Shown: positions 11,206 to 22,768, counted from the stretch's first letter. The stretch: DNA of 64,000 bases from Kalmusia sp. IMI 367209 (GCA_027946365.1 JAPEUQ010000017.1:186001-250000); one strand, 5' to 3'. A program made the numbers and translations. Notes: generated by a model not told the origin, from the letters alone.

Positions 11206-12759
11206 CTAGTGCAATGTTGCCAACCAGTCGCCTTCGTCCGTAAGAGGCACCGACAGGACTTTGGCAATCTTTAGGAGATGTTGGTCAAAAAATCTGCCTG
11301 CGACAATCGAAAGTCCAATTGGCATCCCACATGAGCCGGTGAAGGCCGGGATATTAATCATCGGCATATGTAATCCCTGTGAACAAATTATCAAGATTAG
11401 AACTGGGACACTATGGTAGTCGGCTTACTGTCCACAAAAGATTGAACGAGGGATCCCCCATCCAGTCAAGCCCAACCGGCGCGATGTCAGGAACGCTAGG
11501 CGTAATGATTGCATCATATTTCGAAGCCAAGTCATCAAAAACTGGTCGCATGCGCGCGTACGTGTCTAGTGCCTGCAGTCTCTCTTTTTTCGTATAGTTA
11601 AATTTGTTCTCGACCAGGTCCGGGATCTCTTTAGCCACCTTCGTCTTGTCCATTCGATATTCTTTTAGGAATGCTGATTGAGCTTCACCATCAGCGATGA
11701 GACTAAACATTCGCTTTAATATATTACCATCACTATAATTTGAAGGGAAAAAAGCTTCATCTACTTTTACCCCATGCGAAGTTAGTATGGAAGCTGATTT
11801 ATCCATAGCATCTCTTGTTCCTGGCCCTGCCAGATGCCACAAGGGTGTTTTTATCATGGCGATGTGGATTTTGCTTAATGGCTTCTCGATGGGTACTTCG
11901 TCGTCTTGTAGGGCAAACACGTCTGCGATCAGTTGAAGATCCTCAACACTGCGAGCGAAGAAGCCGAAAGTGTCAACGGAGATCGAGTAAGTCATTTGTC
12001 CATCATTGGAGATCGTGCTATAAGTTGGCTTCATGGCATAAATGCCGACGAAGGAAGCTGGACGAATGACACTACCAGCAGTTTGCGTACCAACACTCAA
12101 TGGAACCTGGAAATCAGCGACTGCTGCGGCTGATCCACAAGACGAGCCGCCGGGTGTGCGCTTCGGATCGTGAGGATTCGTAGTGTTAGTCCCTGTGTTT
12201 GCTACCGTGAATTCTGAGGTGACTGTTTTGCCTAGACACGCATCTAGAATTAGAACAGAATCAAATGTGTAAGACACGTAACGGACCAAGGATGAGCGCT
12301 CCAGCAGTCCGCAGGATGCCAACGGCTGAAGAGTCCATGCCCGGCCGATTATCCTTATAAAGGGGCGATCCAAACTCGGTGGGCATGTCTAAAGCAATCA
12401 GGGATGGAATTCGAAAGCGTGAACAGCGTAAGAGAACCTTCAGTATTCATAATGTCTTTGACGCCGACAGCCACCCCATGTAGCGGACCTCGTTCAGCAG
12501 CAGGTATCTCATCCAGGCGTTGAGCTTGTTTGATTACTAGATCATGATCTTTTCGTCTCATCAGCATATTATTCATCCCTCATATAGCTAGCTCTCCCTC
12601 AGAAAATTTACCCAAGTATATCCACGCATGCACGACATCATCTCGCTTTTCGATGTGCGCAAGAAGAGATCGCGCATAATCTTCGACAGTAACTTCGTCC
12701 TTCTTGATTAATTTAGAGATCTCGGTTGCCGTCAAGGTGTGCAATCCTGGTGCGGTCAT
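11206..12759 (-). CDS. Amidase-signature family hydrolase
   Basis: Amidase-signature enzymes cleave amide bonds with a Ser-cisSer-Lys triad. Stops and frame changes in the raw frames are explained by four introns (12549-12611, 12389-12437, 12232-12286, 11377-11428), giving an intact 444-aa protein from MTAPGLHTLT. Lys80 sits in GVAVGVKDI, cis-Ser150 in TPGGSSCGSAAAVADF and the nucleophile Ser174 in GTQTAGSVIRPAS; spacing Ser150-Ser174 is the family norm. The spliced joins restore conserved segments such as DMPTEFGSPLYKDN and GALILGKTVTSEF. The C-terminal exon carries NIPAFTGSCGMPIGLSIV. The donor of the third intron (GTCCGT) is weak. Substrate is unknown; fungal relatives range from acetamidase to fatty-acid amide hydrolase. 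No secretion signal, so probably cytosolic. Degraded copies of its middle part lie 20 kb away at 31508-31993. Confidence 0.88.
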
Positions 12760-12952
12760 GGTGGATGTCAACGGAGGTGGGCTAAAACAATAACACTTGG
12801 GTTGCAGACGTTGACTCAAACTGTCGAAAAAGAGGAGCACAGTGCTATAGATTCGACATAGCATCTTGACGACAAAGTTTGAAAAGAGCGGTCCGTCTAA
12901 GCCCGATTGATACCCCACTCTGAGAATGAGGGATTTCTCGTGCCTCCAGGGT

Positions 12953-13037
12953 CAATGCACGCCAAGGATCAATGCACGCCAAGGATCAATGCACGCCAAG
13001 GATTAATACACGTCAAGGGTCAATGCACACCTAGGGT
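12953..13037. repeat. 17-bp tandem repeat, five units
   Basis: Five consecutive 17-bp units follow the pattern CAATGCACGCCAAGGAT. The first three are identical, the fourth and fifth differ mostly by C-to-T or G-to-A changes, and a partial sixth unit (CAATATAC) follows. The array lies between the amidase promoter and the tRNA terminator. Function unknown. Confidence 0.9.
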
Positions 13038-13080
13038 CAATATACTAAATACTACACAGAAAGACCCGAATTTGAAAGAT

Positions 13081-13087
13081 AAAAAAA
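13081..13087 (-). terminator. RNA polymerase III terminator for the tRNA
   Basis: On the minus strand a run of seven T residues begins ten bases past the tRNA discriminator base, the expected Pol III stop signal. Confidence 0.7.
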
Positions 13088-13097
13088 TTTTTCCTTA

Positions 13098-13186
13098 TGA
13101 ACCATAGCCGATTCGAACGGCTAACCTTCAGGATTTCCCATGCCCAAATGCTGGAATCTGACGCGCTACCGTTGCGCCAATGGTCC
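13098..13186 (-). tRNA. tRNA-Trp (CCA) with a short intron
   Basis: The 89-nt minus-strand sequence folds into a cloverleaf: acceptor GGACCAT with ATGGTTC, D-stem GCGC/GCGC around AACGGTA, T-arm AGCCG-TTCGAAT-CGGCT. The anticodon arm begins TCAGA-TT-CCA-G, giving anticodon CCA. About 17 nt after position 37 form an intron containing TGG, able to pair with the anticodon as in pre-tRNA splicing. Two flaws are visible: a G2-U71 wobble and an A31-C39 mismatch. The T-run behind it supports transcription, but a mildly damaged copy cannot be excluded. Confidence 0.85.
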
Positions 13187-14204
13187 GTCACGATTGTCTG
13201 AGCCTTGAATGGCCGGTTGGTCTTATATAACCCAGAGGCAAGCCGGCAATTGCTCTCCTGTTCCTCGAGCTCACCTTTCTGGATCTTTGCATCTTAGTGG
13301 GGTGCCCATAACGAGCGAGGCGTGAGTCATATGGAGCTTATAGTTACAGAAACGGCTCGCCTAGGAGCTAGGTCTCTTTTGAAATTTGGGTGCTATCTTA
13401 TCGTCAAAGAGATAAATGAGCATGTCGTACTTGGTCCCTGGATCGAGCATCATTAGCTATGATCCTACTTCAATGACGTTGATTTGCTTAATGGTTATCT
13501 CATCAGTTCAGTCTAAGGCAAGGTTGTGAAGACGAGTAAAGCAATGATAGTCTATTCGATGCCCTATGCCGTAACTGACGAAAGACGGGGTTTTATAATT
13601 AGCTTTGCTTCTTTCCTCGAACTTAATCATTGCCTAATGGATAGTCGATGTATCTCTTGTCACATCTACCGGCAACCTCCACTTGGTATATTATCCATCT
13701 TCAGTTCCTACATTCGCAGTCGATGCAGTCGATGCAGTAGATGAGTGCGTTTGATGTATAGGCCAAGTGCTATGTTTGCTATACATGCATTTCCAACACA
13801 TAATAAGTATGCTCTGTATCCTTGAGGAAGACGACGATGACTATCGTGGTGATGCTCTCTGGATTCTAGGGACGCGATATGGGTGACGAAGCTCTATGGC
13901 GCGCCTCGTTCCAAGGATGTGGCTGACAAACTCAGCCACATTCATCTTGGCGCTTCCAGTACTAACCACCTCTCAGCTTCGCCGAAGACCGTCGCGCAGC
14001 TACGACAAACAACTTACCTATCCTCCGCCCGAAACGACCCAATCTTAGACAAGATATTCATCGTTGTATTGCCAATTATCGTACGCACTTCTACTTGCAT
14101 TGCGCATCCCTTGATTTCCCGCCCGGAGGTCCCATAAGCAGCTCCGCATAGCTGTCCACGAACCCCCAATAGCTCCCAGTCGTTGACATCGCACACTTGT
14201 CAAA
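13187..14204. other. Intergenic, no supported gene
   Basis: About 1 kb upstream of the kinase gene and of the tRNA. Only short, non-conserved frames (13526-13744, 13883-14137) occur. It presumably contains the kinase promoter. Nothing else recognised. Confidence 0.4.
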
Positions 14205-15542
14205 ATGGGGTCATTAGGGTCATACTTTCTCGACGTCGTATATTCGTTCACAAATTGCATGGTGTGCTTCCCCGGTTCACCACAGCTCAAGATAAACAGC
14301 CGGAGCTTCAAGATACTACGGCTGCTCGGCGAGGTAAGACACCTTCTTCCAAACCCCTTGCAAAACACCATCTAATTATTTGGAAAAAGGGCGGTTTCTC
14401 TTACGTCTACCTCGTACAAGATAACTCCAACCAGCAACTCTTCGCTCTGAAAAAGATCCGCTGTCCCTTCGGCCAAGAATCCGTCTCGCAAGCTCTCAAG
14501 GAAGTGGAGGCCTACTCGCTCTTCTCGCCACACCCCAACATCATACACTCAATCGACTACAGTGTCGCGTCAGACAAATCAGACCCCTCCGCGAAGACCG
14601 TATATATCTTGCTGCCCTACTACCGCAGGGGAAATCTGCAGGACATGATCAATGCGAACTTGGTCAATCATACGAAGTTCCCGGAAAAGAGGCTGATGCA
14701 GCTATTTTTGGGCGTATGCAAGGCGCTCAAGTCAATGCATCAGTATAGGGTGAGGGAGGGGCCCGGCGGTGCGCGGAGCGAAGGCAAGGCGAAGAAAGTT
14801 AGGAAGGATGCTGCGAGGGCGGATGCCGAGGCGGCGGAGGCGATGGAGATGCGCGCCAGTAGGAGGCACAGGGAGGATGACGATGACGAGGAAATCGAGG
14901 CGGAGCCGTTAATGGAGGGCGAGGTGTCTATGGCGCAGGAGGGCATTGCGCCGGGCGGCGAGAGGGCGTATGCCCACCGGGATATCAAGCCCGGTACGTC
15001 CATCTTTCCTAAGGTACTTCTGGAATGTGCTAACTTCTCCAAAAGGCAACGTAATGATAGACGACGATGGCCAAACCCCCATTCTCATGGACCTCGGCTC
15101 GCTCGCCCCCTCACCTACCCCCATAACCTCCCGCTCTCTCGCCCTACAAGTTCAAGACACCGCCGCCGAACATTCCACCATGCCCTACCGCGCGCCCGAA
15201 CTCTTCGACGTGAAAACCGGCACCGTCATCGACACAAAGGTAGACATTTGGAGCATGGGTTGCATGCTCTATGCGTGTCTCGTAGGTAAATCGCCGTTCG
15301 AGGCCCGCAGTGACGAGACGGGCGGTAGTCTAAGTATGTGTGTACTTGGTGGTGATTGGAGATTTCCGGATGAAGGGCGGGGTGCGAAGAAGCCAGCGGA
15401 TGGGGAGGGAATAAGTGACAGCGTAAAGGAGGTTGTGAGGAATTGTTTGAAGGTTGAGCCCGGAGAGAGACCAGACGTGGATGAGTTGATTAGGATGGTG
15501 GAGGACGTTGTTGCGCAATTGCCTGAAGATGGGTCGGAATAG
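14205..15542 (+). CDS. ENV7: Serine/threonine kinase, ENV7/STK16 (NAK) type
   Basis: Three exons (introns 14334-14389 and 14994-15045) encode 409 aa. The true start is MGSLGSYF; the longer open frame beginning at 14183 is out of phase with it. Gly2 with Ser6 fits the N-myristoylation pattern, and Cys18 and Cys21 could be palmitoylated, as in human STK16 and the vacuolar-membrane yeast kinase Env7. Kinase motifs: glycine loop LLGEGGFSYVYLV at 40-52, ATP-binding Lys64 in FALKK, HRDIKPGN at 239-246, DLG (not DFG) at 260-262, and MPYRAPELF. About 75 residues of Glu/Asp/Arg-rich, low-complexity sequence are inserted before the catalytic loop. Family role: membrane-associated kinase in vacuole and secretory traffic. 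Subfamily assignment is by motif recall. Confidence 0.87.
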
Positions 15543-15727
15543 CCAAGATGAAGAAGTCTCAGGTTGCAATTTTCTATTTGCTTTTTTTTTTGTTAAAGAG
15601 GTGGATTGTGCTTGCTGTAAGACTACCCACATTTCCAGGTCGTTCGATATGCGATGTCTCACACCTTTGGAGGGACCTTTATCATTGACGGAAACAGGTC
15701 TGTTTCATAATTGCTACCAATATACCC

Positions 15728-16840
15728 TTACAAGATGTCTGATTGACGCGCGCAATCTATATTTACGTTGCCTGAAGAGGAATCAGCCTGCGCCCGGGCG
15801 AGATTATACTGTTTGATTGTGTACACCGAACTGACAGTACCGAATACGATGCTCACTATAGTTAGTACCAGGACTATCGGTCCAATCCAGAAGGTCGCCC
15901 AATCCCTCAAATTCCTTCGATCGCTCAATAGTTGCCACCAGTCTCGCGGTGGCTCATTGAACACTTCTACCAAGCTCACTATTTGTGCCCGCCAAACTTT
16001 ATAGTCCCCAAGTGCGAGTCGACGCCCCCTGTTGCAGGTGCCCAAGCCATAAAGCCCCATTCTATACTCTCGCCGGAGCAGTTCACGCGTCGGGCCGTGA
16101 CCGAAGGGAAATAGAAGGTTCAGCGTGTCTATCGTCTCTTGGAGAAGAGCAAGTGGAAGTGGTGAATCTACGCCTTCGCAATGGTTGAGGAGGCAGACTT
16201 TATGCTCGTATATCATCAAGATGCGATGGCGCTTATCGAATCTAAGATGATCCATCAGGTTGGACGTCCAGGATAGTCTGACGCGACAGACTTCAACGAG
16301 TGTGGCAGCCGTGAAGCTAGGATCTAGGCTTTGGCTAAAGTACTTTTCTACCTTGTCTTCTGGTTCTGCGAGGGGGTAGTGCGACTGGATCGCGTCCCTT
16401 AAGGAGATATCCGAAGTCCATTCGATCATTCCGAAAACTGGTATCGTAGCCATATCACCCATTGCCACCCTAGTCGTAAGCCAAAGCCGAGCTACGAGTT
16501 CTAGAGTTCGTATAACATGAGCTTCTTCCACATCCGGGTACAGCTCCCTCACTCGTCGCAGAACAGCATGCCGTGGTTGGTCAAGGTCGGATTTCAGTAA
16601 AGAAATCAAGTCGATGGTTCCTTCCAAGCTCTCAGCCGCAAATTCTGTTTGATGTTGCCTCAGATATAGCAGCTCCTGGTTGACGTATCCGAGAAATGAA
16701 GCATATTCGTTCTCTCGGAAGGTTCGAGTAGACAATCCAGCATTAGGCCATATCTTGCATACGAGATCAAATCCCGAGGACGCCTTGGTTGTATCTAGAC
16801 TATCGAGAATGTTTTTCGTGAAGGGACCAGCCTGGCGCAT
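15728..16840 (-). CDS. Unknown fungal protein with a C-terminal membrane anchor, 370 aa
   Basis: A single-exon frame of 370 codons with no stop or splice anomaly. The soluble part is helical, with a block VIRTLELVARLWLTTRV followed by a WTSD..LRDAIQ motif that I associate with an uncharacterised filamentous-fungus family. One strong transmembrane segment lies at about 319-342 (IGPIVLVLTIVSIVFGTVSS), leaving a 28-residue tail. No signal peptide, so probably a tail-anchored type of topology with the bulk in the cytosol. It is transcribed away from the protease-membrane fusion gene, the two starts being about 395 bp apart, so they may be co-regulated. Function unknown; no catalytic motif seen. 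Confidence 0.75.
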   Translation of the reverse strand: MRQAGPFTKNILDSLDTTKASSGFDLVCKIWPNAGLSTRTFRENEYASFLGYVNQELLYLRQHQTEFAAESLEGTIDLISLLKSDLDQPRHAVLRRVRELYPDVEEAHVIRTLELVARLWLTTRVAMGDMATIPVFGMIEWTSDISLRDAIQSHYPLAEPEDKVEKYFSQSLDPSFTAATLVEVCRVRLSWTSNLMDHLRFDKRHRILMIYEHKVCLLNHCEGVDSPLPLALLQETIDTLNLLFPFGHGPTRELLRREYRMGLYGLGTCNRGRRLALGDYKVWRAQIVSLVEVFNEPPRDWWQLLSDRRNLRDWATFWIGPIVLVLTIVSIVFGTVSSVYTIKQYNLARAQADSSSGNVNIDCARQSDIL

Positions 16841-17235
16841 GATTGAGGACCTGTGAAATGTGATAAGGCTGAAAGAGCGATTTGAAACTGCTCTAGGGAG
16901 ATAACCCTAATGCGAAAAAATTGCATGTCCCATTGAGATTAGAAGTAGAGATATGTATGGCTTTATTGGCTGCTTCGTATTTGGGTTCGAGCTGCGCCTT
17001 TATCATGGGGCTGAGAACCGGTGAAGGGCACGCTGCACCTGCATGCAGGAGACCATCGGTGTAACCTGAGCGAGAGCCTTGGGAGGAGCCTTTCGAAAAC
17101 CCCTCCCGCAAGCTGAGGCTTGCAGATCTAACGTGAAAATCTATCAACCTCTTTATGACTTTTAGCAAACTCACGACTCAATCGCGCATACCATATTGGG
17201 AGGTTGAATGATTGATCAGCTGATGCACCTCTGTA
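16841..17235. promoter_or_regulatory. Divergent promoter region between two membrane-protein genes
   Basis: 395 bp between the starts of the tail-anchored protein (minus) and the trypsin-like/membrane fusion (plus). Both promoters must lie here; no specific site is called. Confidence 0.45.
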
Positions 17236-20200
17236 ATGAAAGGTTTGCAGCTAGAGCGCACTCGCACGCGTCGCCACCCGATACAAGGTCAAACCACATG
17301 TCGTTACGGACCTGACCAGCCCATTACTCCTCCGCTTACTCCTCTATCAAGCTCAGAACACGACTTCACAGCACTAGAAGAGCTGCTTTCCTCGCCACTG
17401 CTCAGAACACCCTCTAACAATATTCCTGCTGGAGACCAGCATTCCGCTCCTGGAGAGGATCTTACACGGCCTAGCCATAGCGCCCCTCCATCGCTCGATG
17501 AAAGCCTTTCAGCAATTCCAGGAAGTTCTTTGATTTCCTATAGCCAAAATCGTATTTCGCCAGAAATCGAAAATGTTACTACAACCTCAACAGAGGCAGC
17601 CAGGAGGACGCAAGACGCCAACGCAAGTCAAGCTCCAGATTTGCCCGAAAGCCAATCGATACAACCAGGCGATTACCATACCGTTGAAATAGTACCAGAA
17701 GCACAACAGAAAACCGTTATTATGGATATAAGATCACCTACTCTTGAATGTTGGCACACGAAAATCCGTTTTAAGGGCAGCATATCTAGGACAAAGCTTT
17801 ATGTCGGCCGCTTGACGACATTCCCTTGTCCTCCTGTCTTAGTAACTAGGTGGAGGGAAGTGATACATCCCAGGCTAATGGGAGATCTGGCAGCTGTATC
17901 CACTTGGTCATCACCAGAAGAAATCTTTGAAGCTGAACTGCGTATGGCCGGCCATGTGACGAAAGAGAAAGTTGTACACCTTAATCCGACTGCGTGCATT
18001 CGCTGTACAAGCAAGGCATGCCGTAAAGAATTTGAAAAGGCAGTCAAAGACCTGGACTATCTCACTTCATTTTGCCTTGGCAGAGTAGAAGTGCGGCTTA
18101 GTGCTCCGCGACTTGCTACATCAGATTCTCAATCTCCTCCTTACCGCAAATATCAGATTCGAGAGTCCGAGCAGAGAAATAGAGTCCAAAATTGGATGGT
18201 ACAACAGTCGCCCCACGGTGGTTCTGCTTGTGGATTAAAGCTCAAGGTCATTACCAAGCAGTCGGACATGGACATTGAGACTATGTGCACAATCGGTGGT
18301 TTGATCAGAGTTAACGATAAGATTTATGGTCTCACTACAGGGCATGGAATCCTCGCGCCCTCAAGACCACAAAGTGCAAGTCCTCCGCGTGCACCAGTCT
18401 CTTCTACTTCTTCCGATTATACACTGTCCGACGCAGAATCTGACTCATCGGATGATTCATATGCTTCTTCAGACGAAGAGTCTTCCAGGATCGAATGGAC
18501 GAGCCAGCGACCACTCGATACAGTCACCATAGGAGCGGGTAATAGAGTTCAGCAGCTGGAGTGGAGAAACACGTACTCCGGTGGACCGGCGTGCTTTTGC
18601 GAAAAATCTCAAGGTCTTGGTATCATCGAAAATATTTCCAGTAATTCAGACTTCGCTCTCGTTGTCATGGGATTTTCTCCTACATTCCATTTGTTCAATG
18701 AATACAGAGAGACATCGTCTCTAAAGATGTCTTCCGTTGATAGGATCAAACATGATACAGATCTTATTTCGGGGCATGTATCTCTGTTAATCGGGAAGGA
18801 CCAGACCATATCCGGACACTTACTCGAAGGCTCCACCACTTTCAGGAATCAAACTGCAACCTTTTGCACAAGGAAAATAGAGATCAGCGCCCCTCTACGT
18901 ATGTATTCCACCTGACTAGCAGTAGGTTGACCTTGTAGCTGACAGTCAATCCAGCCAAAGGCGTGTCCGGAAGTTGGGTCATCCAAGACAACTATCTGTG
19001 CGGTGTCGTCATTGCAGTGTACGAGACAGAGCCGTATGTCCACATGATCACCACGGATAAAATGTTTCAGGACATTCGTGACGCACTTAAGTGTAAAGAT
19101 ATTGCAGTGGCTACCAAGAATGACATTTCACAGTCATATGACAAGACCGACACATACACGACATCGGCTCCGCTCACAGCAGCGCCTTCTTTAGCTCAGG
19201 AAAAAAGCGTGACAAATGATCTAGAAGACAATTACGGCGTATCGCAAGATGATTCATCATCCTCATACCTACGGGATCCACTACTAGAGACTATGGATAA
19301 AGGTATAAATCTAAGAGATACGCTGCTGCATGGTAGCAAGGAGCTGCCTTCCCGACCTAAGTGGACTTGGGCCAATCTGATCGCCGTAGCCATGAGCCTT
19401 TGCTCAACCATCCTATCCAGTATATTCGTTGTACTCTCCTCTAGGCAACGCTCCGTAAAGGAAGATAACCAAACCAAGCCAAGCCCTATATTCTCTACTG
19501 TACTTATAGTGAAGCTAGCGGAGTTGGCGTATACTACATCGTGCATCGCCGCCATTGGACAAGTATTGAGTCATAGAGCTTTCGACCGGAGGAAGTTTAA
19601 GCACCGCGGTGTCAGCCTGGCAGAACTGGAGGTGTGGAGAATAGTGGTACAGCCTAGTCTACTTTTATCGCAGCGTTGGGTGATGAACCTTCTATTCAGC
19701 GCACGGAGCATAATAGGCGTGATCAGTATGATAACGTCACTCTTAGCTATTCTATACGGCCCAGCGGCAGCCTCTATAGGTACGTACGTCGTCGTATGTC
19801 CAATTTTATAACTAACGAGAAAGCAGTATGGCCTGGACAACTCAAGCTCCATGAGAGTAAATGGGATCACAAATCATTTACCGGCCTAGTGCAAACGGAC
19901 TTTGCTGATCTCAATTATATCACTAATAATTGTGTTCCAAGGATAGGCACTGGTAACGACGTTTCGTGTTTCCAAAACGAAGCCTACTCTAATTCCCTGC
20001 CTTATCTGCTCGAATCGGATTCTCCACCTCTCAGATTGGATAACTTACCACCCCAAAATCGTGGGAAACATACTCCTGGCCTTGTCTTCTACGAAAATAC
20101 CACAATTATCGGTCAGTGGGTCGACGTCGTGAATGGATCAGCAGTATCTGAGATCTATCATCGCACGATCGATAACGTGTCGCTAGCAATGCCTCACCCA

Positions 20201-21527
20201 GGGGTTCTGGTGGCTTCCCCTTTTAAGAATGCTAGTGCGAGATTCGGTGTATCCGATGTTATGACGGAGTTTTCCCTTCGAGCATCTGTCCCGTCTCTCG
20301 TCACCAACGTCCTCTGTGCTAGTCTGAATGAATCGGACTTGATACCTGTGGGAAGCGAGAATGAGCCACGAAATGCCGTTCGTGGGCTGACTCCTCAAAA
20401 TAATACGGCCCTTCAGGAAATCTTCAACTGGAAGTCATCAGAGCGACACCTGCGCGTGCATCCGGTGTTCACTAGACTACCTAAATCATTCAGCACTGTC
20501 ATCGACAATGTGGAAGAGAACGTCCAGAGAGAGGTCATCTACGTGCTGGGTAATTTTGGTCTAACTTCAAAAACCGATCTTCTCGACTCTTTGGTTCTCT
20601 GCAAAATGCAAGGCTCCGTCGTACCCCATTGTAGTTCACATTTTAACATCAGTGGCTCGATGAATTCGCTACAAGCTCATTGCCAAGACACTACCGACAA
20701 TGAGGCGTATATCAAGGTCCATCCTGAAGCTTTGGTACGAGCTGTTCCAAGATGGGCTGATGTGGCACTCGAATGGGCGCGCAGTCTCTCGCTAGATAGC
20801 GGAGGTTCCGAAGATGTCCGTTTATCAATCGCTCGGCGGATCATGCACATGTCCCTCAAACCAGACCACGCCGAGGTGAACGGCAAGGATCAAACCCTTG
20901 CTGAAGTTCTTGCACAAATGTCAGCTTGGACGTTGATGAAAAGTATGCTGAACGCACCGTTTGAACTATCCCAGGTAAGCGCATATGGGACGTGCTTCTG
21001 GACAGATCAAAAGAGCTAATTCGGACCAGAATTCCTCTGAGGCTACGTTCACAGAACCTGAAACTCAAGTGTTCAACGCCGTGTTGCGAACAGTGGGATA
21101 TGCACCCGGACAACGCCATTACTCGCAATGGTATCATGTGGCCATCGTTTTTTGTGTGCTCCTTCAGAGTTTGGCCATCACAGTGTATCTCCTGCTACAC
21201 TTCGGAAGCGGATTCAAGACCGATGTCTCCGAACCTTCGAACCTTTTTGCGCTAGCCATGAACGCTCCACCGAACGTGCTCAAGGAGGGTTGCGGCGCGA
21301 GCGGATTTAGGAAAGACCAATTCAAGTTGACGTGCTCCATCAATAAAAAGGGTGGATATCCTCACTGGGTGCCCTCACAGGAGAAGGATCGATATGAAGA
21401 TGATGTGGTAGAAGAACGCCAGACTAAATTAGTGTGGCGAGGCTACAAAGGTCCGCTGCGACAGCGATACACACCGCTCGCCTCCGAAATGCCCCTCGAA
21501 CAGTCCTCCGAGTATCATGAACTCTAA
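17236..21527 (+). CDS. Trypsin-like protease domain fused to a polytopic membrane protein, 1380 aa
   Basis: Four exons (introns 18899-18945, 19780-19826, 20975-21029) join in phase into 1380 codons. Residues 1-150 are disordered. A chymotrypsin-fold pattern follows in H-D-S order: His370 in LTTGHG, Asp472 in SNSDFALV, Ser562 in GVSGSWVI, with an acidic Ser/Asp-rich insert at about 385-420. The same open exon runs straight on into four transmembrane segments at about 697-719, 737-762, 809-832 and 1251-1273. The 418-residue loop between the last two has at least seven N-glycosylation sequons (e.g. ENTT, VNGS, KNAS, LNES), so it is probably lumenal or extracellular. This second half resembles a common uncharacterised fungal membrane family with PHAGV-like and ASVPS..NVLC blocks. 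There is no signal peptide, so the protease probably faces the cytosol. Both halves being one protein is supported by the uninterrupted exon, not by transcript data. Confidence 0.75.
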
Positions 21528-22417
21528 TATTGACAACGCTACTTTTCCATATGAATCATCTTCTCTTCTACTCCAAGCTCAGTCAAGTTTGCACGCGCAT
21601 TTCTTGTGTATTGTATGGTATTTTCATCAAAGTATGTTTCAAATGAAGCTAGAGGAAAGAAGAAAAGGTTGATACAGAGACGGAGAGCAACGGCTCAAGT
21701 GTTCGCAATCGCCCTGCAGTCTGGAGATGAGTCACGTGTCTTATATATTCGTTCATCTCAAAAGAATATGATCTTCGATATCTCGAGTGCTGCACTACCT
21801 CTCTACCAGCCGTCACGCACAATGATGACATTTCCCATCTTTCGTGCCCAACTCCGCCAGCACGTACTGCTCAAATGCCAAAAAAGCCTCGCCGGAACCA
21901 TCCATCTATCTGCACGTCGATCACACCCCACAACCCACCTGTCACCCTGCATCCGCGAACCCCACCGATCGTCACACCTCCACCGAACCCCGACTGCCGA
22001 CCACCGGGCGCCTACCACGCACGCACGCACGCTACGCACTCACATGCAAGGCAGGCATGACGCCTTTTTCCCTTCCGCCTGCCCGCGGCACGGGCAACGC
22101 TTTCCCAAGCGTTGCCCTGTGACGGCAAGGTAGCACGCAGACGTGCCGTGGGGTTGCACAGCAGGCGTACATGACAGATTGCAAGAGGGACGCGCGCGGG
22201 CATGGTAGGCAGGCAGGGCGCTCAACGCAAGGCATGGCAGCGAGGCTCGTGGTACCGTTCGAGGGAGGTTTCAGCAGCACGTCAGCGGCAGGGAGAAAGT
22301 GAGGAGCAGAGGAGCATTTTGTGCAAATTCAAGTGTAGATAGATTTGTGGCATATTGTTGTTTGATTATCCAACTCAAATCTCGAAACCGCCGCAATTCA
22401 TCCTGCTCCCAAGCATG

Positions 22418-22458
<41 letters not shown>

Positions 22459-22768
22459 CAGATGCCAAACAAAAGTAAGGTCGGTAGACTCGTATACACA
22501 GATAATGAATGAAGTCGTTAAAGATAGGACGGTCGGATGTCGCGATTAGCGTCCGACCTGATAAAACACCAAGAAATTTTTTTCCTGGTCCGCAACAACG
22601 CCAGCCCTGCCGTGGGGTCCTCTCCTGCAAAAGCCAAAGCAAAAAGGACATAGGAATAGTGAATAAGGATTATGTGTTCGAGCGAGTGTCCGTCGTTCTC
22701 GAAGGAAAGTATGTACAGTAGAAAGATATCAGGTAAGATCGACCGTGGATCATATTGCGGCTAGGGGT
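21528..22768. other. Intergenic, convergent 3' region with low-complexity DNA
   Basis: Lies between two convergent genes. Short overlapping frames (21606-22133 and its antisense) are Pro/His/Arg-rich and not conserved-looking. A TC microsatellite is present. No gene supported. Confidence 0.45.
22421..22456. repeat. TC dinucleotide microsatellite, about 18 units
   Basis: Uninterrupted TC repeat of 36 bp in the intergenic region. Confidence 0.97.

Noticed and set aside
11206..12759. Amidase as a pseudogene with stops and frameshifts
   Set aside because: Four phase-compatible GT-AG introns remove every break and restore conserved amidase segments and the full catalytic triad.
12953..13037. CRISPR-like array
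   Set aside because: The units are directly adjacent without spacers, and the organism is a fungus.
21844..22280. Proline/histidine-rich small proteins on both strands
   Set aside because: Overlapping frames in skewed-composition DNA with no conserved features.
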